A DNA stretch of 64,000 nucleotides, taken from Humibacillus xanthopallidus (GTDB lineage Bacteria > Actinomycetota > Actinomycetes > Actinomycetales > Dermatophilaceae). Position 1 is the stretch's first letter. Every line of letters begins with the position of its first letter. The stretch is from contig NZ_VFQF01000002.1 in NCBI RefSeq assembly GCF_006717145.1, positions 1,116,001-1,180,000 of the forward strand, read 5' to 3'. Shown in pieces: positions 46,489-56,097 of this stretch. A program made the position numbers and the translations under genes. Under the pieces are notes generated by a model, which worked only from the letters and a program-made list of their open reading frames with translations, was not told where the DNA came from and ran no database searches.

Positions 46489-47556
46489 TCCACCCTGTTA
46501 GTGCCGGACCCCGGCGCTCCTGCCCGCTTTCTATGCCCATCTTCACACTCGCACGCTCCGCCCACACCGGGGCTGCTCGCGGAACAGCACCCTGCGCCTC
46601 CGGTCGACCCAAGCTGAGGTGCGGTGCCTGCATCGAGGTTGGTGGCTCTCGAACGGGCTGGGTGAAGTCCGTGACGCCTGGCTAGGACGCACACGGTCCC
46701 ATGGCGGAAGATGCGTATCGCCAAGGCGCGCCGAGCAAATGCCCGTCACCCGATCAGCGGGCCCCGGCACCAGTCACCAGCTGCGTGGCTCGCGCTTGTC
46801 CCTGCCAAGATGTGCATCTTGGCGCCAGGGGGACTCGACGCGGTTGGCGGCTTCGTCAACCGAAAAGCTCCGGCTCCGGGGGCCGCCGTGCTCGCCGAAC
46901 GCGACGTGCGCGACCGGCCTGTACACCCCGTTGCCCTGCCGCGGCCAGTACGCAGGAGAAGCCTTCGGCGACATCCGCCCCGACCAGCTGCCGCAACCGT
47001 GTGGTCAATCGTGAGCGGGCCCAAGGATCCCCGACAGCGACTAGCTGAGCAGCCTCGTGGACCCGGCAACTCGAGACACCGCCAAGGGATCTTGTACCGG
47101 CCAGCCGCAGCGGCCCCTTCCCGTGCGGCACGTGCCGCGGGCGGATGCGGATTCGCCCCTCGATCGGTGGAGAACACCCGGAGGACTCGCAGGCCGTCGC
47201 GGTGTCGTCCCTGCTGACCACGTCCAGCATCCGACTTCCGCACGAGCCGAACTCCACCCATGCGGCTGCAACCTCCTCCAAGCCGAGCGTCCGGAGCCAT
47301 CATCCCCGGGTTCTGGGCACGCTGACATTGCGTGGGGCTCGCTCTAGCCCTTGAAGTTATTTCGTGAACACGACTGCGTAGACAACAGCCATGATCACAA
47401 GGTCACGGTCCCTTATGTCCCTGACGCGGACCCTGCCGGGCTGACTTCCAGGAGCCGTCTTGGCTCAAGGGATTTGGTGGTCAGGCTTGCTCATTTGCGC
47501 CGTTTCTCTCCTATCGGCGTATCAGGACGGCCGAGCTGCGCCCCTAGCATTTCCCC
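46489..47556. other. about 1.1 kb with no supported gene
   Basis: Open frames on both strands (for example 46711-47217 plus and 46856-47281 minus) are typical GC-rich shadows without ribosome binding sites. It probably contains the promoter of the helicase operon at its left end and of the Lsr2 gene at its right end, where the sequence becomes AT-richer (about 47350-47420). Confidence 0.45.
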
Positions 47557-47898
47557 ATGGCCCACAAGATGATCACTACTTTGGTCGACGACATTGATGG
47601 CACTGAGGCGGCAGAGACAGTCAGCTTTGGCCTCGACGGCAGGTCCTACGAGATCGACCTGTCCGAGAAGAACGCGAAAGCGCTCCGCGCGAGCCTGGGG
47701 CACTGGACCGCCCGTGCCCGTACATCCGGCCGGCCGGCACGCACCCGGCAGACGGTCGCAACGGCTGGCGCTTCCCGCAACGCCGAGATCCGCGCCTGGG
47801 CCCACAGCAATGGGCGCTCCGTACCCGCGCGCGGGCGGATCCCGCAGGGCGTCGTCGCAGCTTTCGACGCAGCCGTGAAGGGCGGCCAGGCCGTCTGA
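47557..47898 (+). CDS. lsr2: Lsr2-family nucleoid protein
   Basis: The 113-residue protein begins MAHKMITTLVDDIDGTEA, has the dimerisation segment VSFGLDGRSYEIDLSEKNA, and ends with the DNA-binding part NAEIRAWAHSNGRSVPARGRIP, which includes the RGR AT-hook-like motif. This is the full Lsr2 layout and length. Lsr2 bridges AT-rich DNA and silences acquired genes in actinobacteria. An element-borne copy may keep the cargo quiet or interfere with the host copy. The start lacks a clear ribosome binding site but matches all Lsr2 N-termini. Confidence 0.93.
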   Translation: MAHKMITTLVDDIDGTEAAETVSFGLDGRSYEIDLSEKNAKALRASLGHWTARARTSGRPARTRQTVATAGASRNAEIRAWAHSNGRSVPARGRIPQGVVAAFDAAVKGGQAV

Positions 47899-48008
47899 GG
47901 CCGACGCCGTCAATCGAGGCCGGTGTGGCCGGCCTGGTAGGTGCGTTAGTCCGACTCCTCGAAACAAGCGCATCGAACAGCTGTTCGATGCATCGGGCAC
48001 AATGAACC

Positions 48009-48290
48009 ATGGCTGGCGGCATGGGCAAGGAACGCGGCGTGCCGTTGCGTGACCGGCCGCTGGCAACGGGGGGGATCCGTCGACGAGATGCACCGACACG
48101 GCACTGCTGGGTGCAAGGGCCGAATGAGCACCCAGGGCCCTGGCCGGGTGTCGTCGTCCAATGGCGACAAGAGCCGGGCTCGGCGGAGTGGTCTGCGCTC
48201 GTGGTGTACGTCGTCCTCGACGGACCCGACCCGGCCACTGTCCAGGCCTGGGTCTCCTCAACGTTCCTGACACCCGCCAACCGCCCCTGA
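48009..48290 (+). CDS. small hypothetical protein between Lsr2 and relaxase, 93 aa
   Basis: The 93-residue frame has a basic N-terminus and then a compact domain (HCWVQGPNEHPGPWPGVVVQWRQ, SALVVYVVLDG, TVQAWVSSTFL) with protein-like composition. It lies in a conserved-looking position upstream of the relaxase gene. No motif recognised. The start may be the ATG at 48009 or a later codon. Confidence 0.55.
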   Translation: MAGGMGKERGVPLRDRPLATGGIRRRDAPTRHCWVQGPNEHPGPWPGVVVQWRQEPGSAEWSALVVYVVLDGPDPATVQAWVSSTFLTPANRP

Positions 48291-48460
48291 CCATCTCCAC
48301 GTCGCGGCCGGCTGGCTGCAGCCGACACCCCCCGCACACGCGGACCCGTCTCTCAAGTTCGGCCCCCTGGTGCACGCCCTCATTCTCGCTCCACACGTCT
48401 GGCACCGATGTGAGGTCCGCCGGGTGGTGCCCCCCGGCGCGGGTTGTTCAGGGTGTGACG

Positions 48461-51400
48461 ATGTCGATCCGCCGGATGACGCTGGGCTCCGGGTACCGGT
48501 ACCTGATGGCCTCGGTCGTACGCGGCGACGCCGATGGCCGGACGGCATCGCCGTTGACCGACTACTACACGCAGGTGGGTACACCGCGCGGCCGGTTCCT
48601 GGGGCGCGGCTTGGCCGGCCTGGATGCCGCCAATGGCGTCGCTCCCGGCTCGGTCGTGAACGAGGAGCAGCTGTGGCGGATGCTCGGCATGTTGCAGGAC
48701 CCGGCCACCGGCGCACCGCTGGGACGGCCCCCGGGCGTCAGCCGGACGGCCTACGTCGACGGGCTCGGTCGGGCGCGGAAGGCGCCCATGACGGTGGCCG
48801 GGTTCGACCTGACCTTCTCCGTGCCGAAGTCGGTGTCGGTGGCGTGGGCGCTCGCCGACGAGCCGACCCGGGCCCGGGTCCGCGCCGCGCACCAGGCGGC
48901 GTTGGAGTTCGTGATCGGCTACGCGGAGGAGCGGGTGTTCGCCACCCGAACCGGTCGCGGCGGCGTCGTCTCGGACGACGTGCGCGGGGTGGTCGCGGCC
49001 GCGTTTGAGCACTGGGACTCCCGCGCCGGGGACCCGCAGCTGCACACCCACGTCGTGGTGCTCAACCGTGTGCAGGCCGTGTCCGACGGAGGCTGGCGCA
49101 CCTTGGACAGCAAGGCATTGTTCCGGTCCGCGGTCGGGCTGTCGGAGCTATACAACGGCGTCCTCTCCGACCTGGTGACGGCCGACCTGGGGTACGGGTG
49201 GGCGCCGGAGGCCCGGCGCCATTCGGGAGTGGAGAAGTGGGAGGTCACCGGGGTCGCGGAGGCGCTGCGGTCCGAGTTCTCGCAGCGCAGCACCGAGATC
49301 GAGGCCGCCAAGGACGTCCTCGTCGAGCAGTTCGTGGCATCGCACGGGCGGCAGCCGACTGCCCGCGAGGTGCTCCAGCTGCGACAGCAGGCGACGTTAG
49401 CGACCCGCCCGGACAAGCATCAGCACCGCCTGTCCGAGCTCGTCGCCGGGTGGCGGAAGCGGGCCGTCCCGTACTTGGGACAGGAACCGGAGGCGTGGGT
49501 AGCGTCCCTGACGAACCGCAATGACCTGCCGCTGCTGCATGCCGCGGACCTGTCCGAGGGGATCCTGGCCGATGCAGCGCTGGCGGCGGTGACGGTGGTC
49601 TCGGGCAAGCGCGCCACCTTCACCAGGGCCAATGTGTTCGCCGAGGTGCTGCGCCAGATCGCCGGGGTGCGGTTCGCCGCCCCAGCCGAGCGGGTGACCG
49701 TCGCCGAGCGCGTGTCGGACCTGGCGCTGGGCATGTCGCTGCAGCTGACCCCGCCCGACGCCGGTGTCGTTCCCGACGCGTTGCGTCGCCCGGACGGGTC
49801 TTCCAGGTTCCGCGCCCGCGATTCGAAGCTCTTCACGACGGCCGAGTTGCTCGAGGCGGAGGGGCGGCTCCTCGCAGCCGGGCGGACCACTGATGGGCCT
49901 GCCGTGCCCGTGGGGATGGTCGTCGCTGCGGTGGCGCAGGACGTGCCGGGCCGCGAGCACCCGCTGTCGACGGACCAAGCCGATGCCGTGTGCCGGGTGC
50001 TGACCTCCGGGCGCGTCCTCGACGTCCTCGTCGGACCGGCAGGGACGGGCAAGTCGACAGCGATGGCCGGCGTCCGCGCGGCCTGGGAGGCCCGCCATGG
50101 GCCGGGGTCGGTCGTCGGGTTGGCGCCGTCAGCGGCTGCGGCGGAGGTTCTCGCCGACGCGGTCGGGGTGCCGACCGAGAACACCGCGAAATGGCTTGCG
50201 GAAGCGTCCCTTCAAGCCGCTCGGCGCGCCGAGCTCGACCAGCTATCGGCGAAATTGGACCGGGCAAGCCCATCGTTACGCACCCGAGCGCTCCTGTCCC
50301 GATCCCGGACGATCGCCGCAGATATTGACCGGTGGCGGCTCCGTGCGGGGCAGCTGGTCATCGTCGACGAGGCCTCGATGGCCGGCACCTTCGAGCTCGA
50401 CTCGCTCACGGCGCACGCCCGCACCGCCGGCGCGAAGGTGCTCCTTGTGGGCGACTGGGCCCAGCTCTCCCCGGTGTCGGCAGGGGGAGCGTTCAAGCTC
50501 CTGGCGACGGACCGAGACGACACCCCGGAGCTGCTGGACGTGCGGCGGTTCCGGCACGAGTGGGAACGCGAAGCGTCCCTCGGACTGCGCTCCGGGCGTC
50601 CGTCCACGGCCGCGGCGTACGTTGCCCGGGGACGGGTCGAGGGCGGGGCCAGGGAGTCGATGCTCGACGTCCTCTTCGAGGCCTGGCGCGCAGACACCAG
50701 GGCAGGGCGCCGGTCGCTGATGATGGCTGCCGACGCGCAGACCGTGGCTGACCTCAATGCCCGAGCCCGAGCAGACCGTGTGGCCACCGGAGACGTCACC
50801 GCTCACGGGGTGCTGGTAGAGGACGGGTCCACCCTGGGGATCGGCGACGTCGTGGTCACCCGGCTGAATCAGCGCACCCTCGCCGCGTCCGGAGCCTGGG
50901 TCAAGAACGGCGACCAGTGGATCGTCACCGCCATCCGCGACGACGGGTCGGTGCTGGTCCGGCGTCCTGTCGGTGGGGGAGTGGCCCTCCTGCCGGCCTC
51001 GTATGTGCGGGAGCACGTCGAACTCGGCTACGCCACCACGGCGCACCGCGCGCAGGGCCGGACGGTGGACACGGCGCACGCGTTCGTCACTGCGACCACG
51101 GTCCGCGAGCCGCTCTACGTGATGGCCACCCGTGGCCGCGAGAGCAACCGGCTCTACATCGACACTAGGTATGACCCCGACAGCGAGACCGCCCACGAGC
51201 AGCCGCTCGAGGTGCCGCCGCTCGACGTCCTCACGCGTGTCCTCGCTTGCTCCGGCGCCGACAAGTCCGCCACCGAGACCCGCCACGACGAATTCACGAA
51301 TGCCGACAACCCCGCCCGGTTTGTTGCTGAAGGAGCCGCAGCCTATGTTGTGGCACGCGAACGCCGGTACACCAACCTGCTCCTCGTCGCAGGGGTGACG

Positions 51401-51661
51401 CCCGGCGAGATCGAGTCCGCCAAGAACGCCGACTTGTGGCGTCCGCTTCTTGCCCGCATGCACCACACTGAACGCCTCGGCATCCACCTCGACACCGCGA
51501 TCACGCCCGTCGGAGCTGCCGTCGGGCAAGCCGATGGCCGGGACAGGCTCCGCCTGATCGAGGCACGGCTGGCTCAGCAAATGAGCCTTCAAGTCGATCA
51601 GAAGGCCCAGGGAGCTGCGGTACGTGCACCTGGGATGGGCACGGGTTGGGCACATGGCTAA
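48461..51661 (+). CDS. MobF-family relaxase-helicase (TraA-like)
   Basis: This 1066-residue protein starts at the ATG at 48461 (a GTG two codons upstream is possible). The relaxase domain has FDLTFSVPKSVSVAWAL (about 115) and the metal-binding histidine triad H184, H195, H197 (EHW ... LHTHVVVLNR); the nucleophile Tyr is probably in the N-terminal TDYYTQ segment (about 35). The helicase domain has Walker A VGPAGTGKST (about 525) and Walker B LVIVDEASM (about 632), then a UvrD/RecD-type C-terminus. It nicks oriT, stays bound to the 5' end, and unwinds the strand for transfer via VirD4. Confidence 0.93.
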   Translation: MSIRRMTLGSGYRYLMASVVRGDADGRTASPLTDYYTQVGTPRGRFLGRGLAGLDAANGVAPGSVVNEEQLWRMLGMLQDPATGAPLGRPPGVSRTAYVDGLGRARKAPMTVAGFDLTFSVPKSVSVAWALADEPTRARVRAAHQAALEFVIGYAEERVFATRTGRGGVVSDDVRGVVAAAFEHWDSRAGDPQLHTHVVVLNRVQAVSDGGWRTLDSKALFRSAVGLSELYNGVLSDLVTADLGYGWAPEARRHSGVEKWEVTGVAEALRSEFSQRSTEIEAAKDVLVEQFVASHGRQPTAREVLQLRQQATLATRPDKHQHRLSELVAGWRKRAVPYLGQEPEAWVASLTNRNDLPLLHAADLSEGILADAALAAVTVVSGKRATFTRANVFAEVLRQIAGVRFAAPAERVTVAERVSDLALGMSLQLTPPDAGVVPDALRRPDGSSRFRARDSKLFTTAELLEAEGRLLAAGRTTDGPAVPVGMVVAAVAQDVPGREHPLSTDQADAVCRVLTSGRVLDVLVGPAGTGKSTAMAGVRAAWEARHGPGSVVGLAPSAAAAEVLADAVGVPTENTAKWLAEASLQAARRAELDQLSAKLDRASPSLRTRALLSRSRTIAADIDRWRLRAGQLVIVDEASMAGTFELDSLTAHARTAGAKVLLVGDWAQLSPVSAGGAFKLLATDRDDTPELLDVRRFRHEWEREASLGLRSGRPSTAAAYVARGRVEGGARESMLDVLFEAWRADTRAGRRSLMMAADAQTVADLNARARADRVATGDVTAHGVLVEDGSTLGIGDVVVTRLNQRTLAASGAWVKNGDQWIVTAIRDDGSVLVRRPVGGGVALLPASYVREHVELGYATTAHRAQGRTVDTAHAFVTATTVREPLYVMATRGRESNRLYIDTRYDPDSETAHEQPLEVPPLDVLTRVLACSGADKSATETRHDEFTNADNPARFVAEGAAAYVVARERRYTNLLLVAGVTPGEIESAKNADLWRPLLARMHHTERLGIHLDTAITPVGAAVGQADGRDRLRLIEARLAQQMSLQVDQKAQGAAVRAPGMGTGWAHG

Positions 51662-52168
51662 CCGATGGCTCATCCCGTGCCTTCTCACTGGGAGCGGAGC
51701 CATGCGCCTAGGGTCGCTCGCCTGCAGGGACCAGGCCATCAGGGCAGTTGGAGTCGCTCGCGGGGGGTCGCGTTGTAGTCCTTCATTGCAGGAGTGGCGA
51801 TATGGAGCAGGCCGGTGCGGTGCTAGCCGGAGCATCGTCTTCCCGGGGCCGGCCGGCGGAGATTCGCTTCCACCTGCTGCCTCCACGTGCCGGCAACAAC
51901 CCGTGTGTCACCCGCATGAGTGCACCCTGGGTGCATGCAGGAGTGGTTGCGGACGGTCCCGTGAATGCGTTCGCCGGGGTGAGCATCGACCTCCCCAGCC
52001 GTGGCCTCATGGGCAGTCGCCCCTGCTTGCAAACTCGGAGCGTGGTTGTCGGTGCTCGTCGTTCACGCCCTCGCCGACACGTGTGGGAGCACCTGGCCGC
52101 GTTCGTCGGTTACAGCGTTGCAGTACTTCGCTGCAGTACTCCCGGGCCGAGCCTCGTAGGTTGGGACT
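51662..52168. other. intergenic stretch upstream of the restriction block
   Basis: I see no supportable gene. It separates the relaxase from the Vsr/methyltransferase block and contains the paired AGTACT repeat described below. Confidence 0.4.
52120..52140 (+). promoter_or_regulatory. direct repeat GCAGTACT x2 upstream of vsr
   Basis: GCAGTACT occurs at 52120-52127 and again at 52133-52140, 28 bases before the vsr start. Each copy contains the palindrome AGTACT. Spacing of 13 bp places the copies about 1.2 turns apart. It is a candidate operator for the restriction-modification block. Confidence 0.45.
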
Positions 52169-52609
52169 ATGGCGCGGGAGTGGGTGTCGACGACAGCGGG
52201 GGCTCACCTGGCGGGTCGACGTGCGAAGAGCACGGCTCCTGAGGTCGAGCTGCGCCAGGCGGTCCACGCTGCAGGGGGCCGTTTCCGGCTTCACCGGCGT
52301 TTGGCCAAGGGATGCACACCTGACTTCGTGCTGCCCGGCCGCAAGGTCGCGGTGTTCGTGGACGGCTGCTTTTGGCATGGCTGTCCCGAGCACGGCCGGC
52401 GCAAGCCTTGGACTGGTCCTAACGCGGACCTCTGGGAGCAGAAGATGCAGCGGAACGCTGAACGTGATCGTCAGTCGACCTTGCTCGCCGAGGAGCTCGG
52501 TTGGACGGTGGTCCGCGCTTGGGAGTGCCAGGTTCGTAGGGATGCCGTCAGACTGGCTGCAGAGATCATGGCTCTCGGCGACGCCTCATCAGAGTCTGGG
52601 CCCATCTGA
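52169..52609 (+). CDS. vsr: Vsr-type very short patch repair endonuclease
   Basis: The 146-residue protein has the Vsr hallmark CTPDFVLPGRKVAVFVDGCFWHGCPEH (as CTPDFVLP then VFVDGCFWHGC, about 48-75), with the catalytic Asp and zinc-binding Cys/His, and the C-terminal LGWTVVRAWECQV. Vsr nicks next to T:G mismatches made by deamination of 5-methylcytosine, so it usually accompanies a C5 methyltransferase. The methyltransferase gene lies 121 bases downstream. Confidence 0.92.
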   Translation: MAREWVSTTAGAHLAGRRAKSTAPEVELRQAVHAAGGRFRLHRRLAKGCTPDFVLPGRKVAVFVDGCFWHGCPEHGRRKPWTGPNADLWEQKMQRNAERDRQSTLLAEELGWTVVRAWECQVRRDAVRLAAEIMALGDASSESGPI

Positions 52610-52730
52610 TGTGCCTCAGTGGCTTTGCGGAAGCAGCGCTGACTCCGACCAGACCCCCGGCCGAACAGTTGTTCGCAACACGCCGGCGGGGATGTCGTCG
52701 AGCGCCACGCCATCATGGAAGGATCACCCC

Positions 52731-53951
52731 GTGGCTAAGAGGACCGGACCAGAGCTCACCTGCATCGACCTGTTTGCCGGCGCCGGCGGCTTGTCGGAGG
52801 GGTTGCGCGAGGCGGGCTTCCGATCGCTCTACGCGAACGAGGTCATCCCGCAGTACGCCGCAACTTTCGCCCTGAACCATCCGGGAACGCTGGTTGATGC
52901 CAGCGACATCAGGGAGGTGGAGCCGGCAGGCGTGCGGGAGAAGCTTGGTCTTGCCCGAGGCGAGCTGGACCTGGTTGCGGGCGGCCCTCCGTGCCAGGGA
53001 TTCAGCATCAACGCGCCGACTAGGAGCGCCGAAGACCGGCGCAACCACCTCTTTCGTGACTACTTGCGGTTCGTCGAGGAGTTCCGACCGCGGGCTGTTC
53101 TTATCGAGAACGTTCCCGGCCTGGTGAGCTTCGGGAATGGCGCGACGCTCCACGCGATTCTGGAGTCGCTAGAACTGCTTGGTTACTCGTCCGACGTCCG
53201 CATTCTTTATGCACCTCACTACGGCGTCCCCCAGACTCGGTGGCGCACGCTGGTGATTGGCCTCAGAGATGGCGGTGATGCGCTTGCTGCCTTCCCGGAG
53301 CCGCGCCACGAAGCGCCACATCGGGTGAACTTCACTTCGAAGCTTGGGAACAGAAACCTTGTCGTGCTTCCCACCGTTACTAATCTGCGAGGCCACACGA
53401 CGGTCCGCGACGCCATTGGTGATCTGCCGGGACTCAAGAACGGGGAGCCGGGCGCAGAGATCAAGGAGTACCCGGAGGCGCCCCAGAACACGTATCAGGC
53501 CGATCTCCGAATCGGGTCCGATGGTGTCCACAACCACGAGGCGATCTCACTCTCGCGGGTGAACCTCGAGCGCCTCCGCCACATCCCACCCGGCGGCAAC
53601 TGGACTAACATTCCACATGACCTTCTACCTGCGGGGATGCAACGTGCCCGCAGAACGGATCACACTAAGCGCTACGGCAGGGCCAATCCCGATGGCCTTT
53701 CGTCGACGATCCTGACAAAGTGCGATCCCCACTGGGGGGCTTACTTCCATTACAGCCAAGATCGAGCGTTCACGGTCCGGGAGGCCGCCAGGATCCAGTC
53801 CTTCCCGGATAGGTACATCTTCACGGGGTCGCGAGTCGCTCAGTTCGAGCAGGTAGGTAACGCCGTGCCGCCGATGCTGGGGCGCGCCGTTGGAAATTCC
53901 ATCAGGTCCGTCTTGAGTGTGGAAGGATCGGCTCTCGACATAGCGACGTAG
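52731..53951 (+). CDS. DNA (cytosine-5-)-methyltransferase
   Basis: The 406-residue protein starts at a GTG preceded by GGAAGG. All C5 motifs are intact: I DLFAGAGGLSEG (about 13), IV GGPPCQGFS with the catalytic Cys (about 87), VI ENVPG (about 126), VIII QTRWRTLVIG (about 166) and X QVGNAVPP (about 383). The target-recognition region between VIII and X is about 180 residues. It methylates cosmid-scale DNA at an unknown site and should protect the cell from one or both NotI-family endonucleases downstream. Confidence 0.95.
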   Translation: MAKRTGPELTCIDLFAGAGGLSEGLREAGFRSLYANEVIPQYAATFALNHPGTLVDASDIREVEPAGVREKLGLARGELDLVAGGPPCQGFSINAPTRSAEDRRNHLFRDYLRFVEEFRPRAVLIENVPGLVSFGNGATLHAILESLELLGYSSDVRILYAPHYGVPQTRWRTLVIGLRDGGDALAAFPEPRHEAPHRVNFTSKLGNRNLVVLPTVTNLRGHTTVRDAIGDLPGLKNGEPGAEIKEYPEAPQNTYQADLRIGSDGVHNHEAISLSRVNLERLRHIPPGGNWTNIPHDLLPAGMQRARRTDHTKRYGRANPDGLSSTILTKCDPHWGAYFHYSQDRAFTVREAARIQSFPDRYIFTGSRVAQFEQVGNAVPPMLGRAVGNSIRSVLSVEGSALDIAT

Positions 53952-53967
53952 ATGGGGCGAGGACCTA

Positions 53968-54873
53968 GTGGCGACGGACGTGTATGAGTTCTTTGGTTTC
54001 AGGGCGTCTGACAACTCCGCCGTCGCAGTAGACCACGCGCAGCGCGGGCAGTGTCCGTTCCTCCAGGACAGGTGCGAGAAGACGCTGAGTGACGGGCTGA
54101 TCGCCGGTGTTTGCACGCTCAAACCAGTCACGAGCACCCCAGTAATCTGCTGTCCGGTGCGTCTGTACGCCGACGACTATCGAGTTCTCCGAGATGTAGC
54201 TGACATGGCCTTCACCCCTGGACTCGCCTTGCACCCGGGGGGCGCCGCTGCATCTGAAGCGCGTCACACTGGGCATGAGGTAATCGCAGTTTTTGGTAAG
54301 CGCTGGGGCGGGGAACTGCGCCTCCCACAGAGGCAAGGTCGGGGGTCCTACTTCGTAGACTGGATCTTGGCGCGGCTCGACGCGCAGGGCAACCTTGCAG
54401 AGTTCGTCGCCATCGAGGTCCAGTCGATCGACACTACCGGCAACTACCGAAACGGGCGCACTGCATTGCTTGCACAAACGCGCCATATTGAGCGGACCAC
54501 GGCGGGCTTCAACTGGGAGAACGTCAGCAAGCGCATCCTTCCCCAGGTGATCTATAAAGGCAACGTGCTCCAAAGGGAGTCGCTGTGCCAAAAGGGCCTG
54601 TTCTTCGTCGTCCCTTCACCGGTATACGGACGCATCATGGACCGACTAGGCGGGTCGGGCGGTCTCCTCCCCTATCCGCTTCAGTCCAGCAGCATCACTT
54701 TTATGTCCTACGACCTTGACCTCAGCGCCGGGACGGCTCCCGGATTGTCAGTTCCGCTTAAGCAGGAGCACGTCTACACGACCAACATCGGTCAGGTTGC
54801 GCAGGCCTTCGCCGGGCCGGGAGTCATGCCCCCACAGGACTGCTATCGCGACGCGATCCGGGCGGCGCTTTGA
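53968..54873 (+). CDS. NotI-family restriction endonuclease A
   Basis: The 301-residue protein starts at a GTG 16 bases after the methyltransferase stop. The N-terminus (VYEFFGFRASDNS) and the Cys cluster CPFLQDRCEKT ... GVCTL (about 30-49) match the iron-binding fold of NotI. The nuclease part VDWILARLD ... EFVAIEVQS (about 130-152) carries the D/E-x-K/Q-like core. NotI enzymes cut rare 8-bp GC sites. The gene is probably co-transcribed with the methyltransferase. Specificity cannot be read from sequence. Confidence 0.82.
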   Translation: MATDVYEFFGFRASDNSAVAVDHAQRGQCPFLQDRCEKTLSDGLIAGVCTLKPVTSTPVICCPVRLYADDYRVLRDVADMAFTPGLALHPGGAAASEARHTGHEVIAVFGKRWGGELRLPQRQGRGSYFVDWILARLDAQGNLAEFVAIEVQSIDTTGNYRNGRTALLAQTRHIERTTAGFNWENVSKRILPQVIYKGNVLQRESLCQKGLFFVVPSPVYGRIMDRLGGSGGLLPYPLQSSSITFMSYDLDLSAGTAPGLSVPLKQEHVYTTNIGQVAQAFAGPGVMPPQDCYRDAIRAAL

Positions 54874-54874
54874 G

Positions 54875-55108
54875 CTAGGCCTCGTCCTTGCCTGCCAGTC
54901 CAAACGTTCCGGGCTTCGTCTTGATGAGACGCGGGTCTCGGACGGCCGCAGAATGGATGTTCCTGATCCAGCCCTTGTAGTCTTCGCCCTTTGGTAGCAG
55001 TCCATCGGACCGTAGCGCGCGAAGAAGGTCCTCGCTGGTGCTCGGCCCTTGGGCCTCGACCAAGGCCACCCAACGCTCGCGAATCACCGAACCGTCTACC
55101 TGGTGCAT
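54875..55108 (-). CDS. small winged-helix-like protein (HARE-HTH-like)
   Basis: The 77-residue product has STSEDLLRALRSDGLLPKG followed by WIRNIHSAAVRDPRLIKTK and ends PGTFGL. The spacing (helix-helix-helix, then a wing ending in x-GTFGL) resembles HARE-HTH domains of restriction and chromatin proteins. It ends one base from the stop of NotI-family gene A and lies downstream of gene B on the minus strand. A similar but frameshifted copy lies at 56082-56266. No clear ribosome binding site; the start is uncertain. Confidence 0.6.
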   Translation of the reverse strand: MHQVDGSVIRERWVALVEAQGPSTSEDLLRALRSDGLLPKGEDYKGWIRNIHSAAVRDPRLIKTKPGTFGLAGKDEA

Positions 55109-55170
55109 AGGGACAGCGTAGCTAGTTCTTGCGTCTTCAGAACACTCTTGGACGCCGCGGTTCAGGTGAT

Positions 55171-56097
55171 CTACAGGGGGATGACCTTCGTCGGTGAGGC
55201 CGCCTGGAGAGTCTGGTCCAGAGAGTCAAAGAAGCCGTCCATCGACATCGGTTCAGCTGCATCGAGGGCAGTAATCGACGCTGCGAGGCTTGCGTAGTGA
55301 ACCTCGCCCCGGCCGAGGGAATTGCCTGCAAACTCTGCAACCAGCCAGACGACATCACTGGCAGCCAACTTATCGCGGTCTGTGCGCCCACTTGTTGTCG
55401 CAAGTCTTGACATCTGCTCGAAGAAGTAGCGGTCGACAAGTACGGCCGTCTTGATTCCCCAGTTGCGAAGTAGAGGGACCTTGAGGCTCAGCTGGGGCGC
55501 CAGACGCTTTGGTCCGCCAGAGCGATAGTCCGGTCGTCTAGGCTTCGCCGGCATCAGCACGTCTTCCGCGACTCGATACCTCTCGAAGTCGTCGACCATG
55601 TTGTGTCCAGAGAAGTACAGACTCTGTGTCTCAAGTGCTGCTAGTCGGCGTCCTTGGGGTGCGTCATCCACCAGAAGCCAGTCGATACGCCCCGCGCTTC
55701 CTGAGTCCCCATCAAGTGCCAAGCCGGCCCGCCTCAGAATCGGGGTTTCGCGTACCGCAGTTGCCCTAGGGTTGCCAAGCATCACCTCGGCCGCCCAACG
55801 AAGCAGGTCGCCGTTCTCCAGGAAGCGGTTCGGGCAGGCAGCCACGAGGTCGTTGGAGACCGAGGCCTGACCGTCAACTTGCTCGACTGGGTGCAGCGAG
55901 CAGACACCACCCCTCTTCGAGCACCGTGCACCAGGGACGATGGCAGCGGCGAAGGGGCACTGTTGTCGGGCGTCCGAAGCCGCCTGCAGGGCGAGATCGG
56001 CTACACGCAGGAATTGGGTGGGCTCCATGGCCAGGAGGTCAGTCCCGAACCACTCTCCGACACCCCACCGTGTGATCGTCCTTGGCACGACTCGCAT
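55171..56097 (-). CDS. NotI-family restriction endonuclease B
   Basis: The 308-residue protein shares the NotI layout with gene A but little sequence. It has GVGEWFGTDL (about 10), the cluster CPFAAAIVPGARCSKRGGVCSL (as CPFAAAI, CSKRGGVC; about 42-62), and the nuclease part RIDWLLVDD ... LAALETQSLY (about 145-170). It is transcribed opposite to gene A. I start it at the ATG at 56097; a longer open frame upstream is low-complexity and overlaps the pseudogene on the other strand. Confidence 0.78.
   Translation of the reverse strand: MRVVPRTITRWGVGEWFGTDLLAMEPTQFLRVADLALQAASDARQQCPFAAAIVPGARCSKRGGVCSLHPVEQVDGQASVSNDLVAACPNRFLENGDLLRWAAEVMLGNPRATAVRETPILRRAGLALDGDSGSAGRIDWLLVDDAPQGRRLAALETQSLYFSGHNMVDDFERYRVAEDVLMPAKPRRPDYRSGGPKRLAPQLSLKVPLLRNWGIKTAVLVDRYFFEQMSRLATTSGRTDRDKLAASDVVWLVAEFAGNSLGRGEVHYASLAASITALDAAEPMSMDGFFDSLDQTLQAASPTKVIPL

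Noticed and set aside
46711..47281. Several mid-size frames on both strands
   Set aside because: They are mutually overlapping, Arg/Pro/Ala-rich and have no ribosome binding site; typical shadows in high-GC DNA.
51748..52242. Plus-strand frame of 164 codons before vsr
   Set aside because: No ribosome binding site, Ser/Gly/Arg-rich, and it overlaps the start of the clear vsr gene in another frame.
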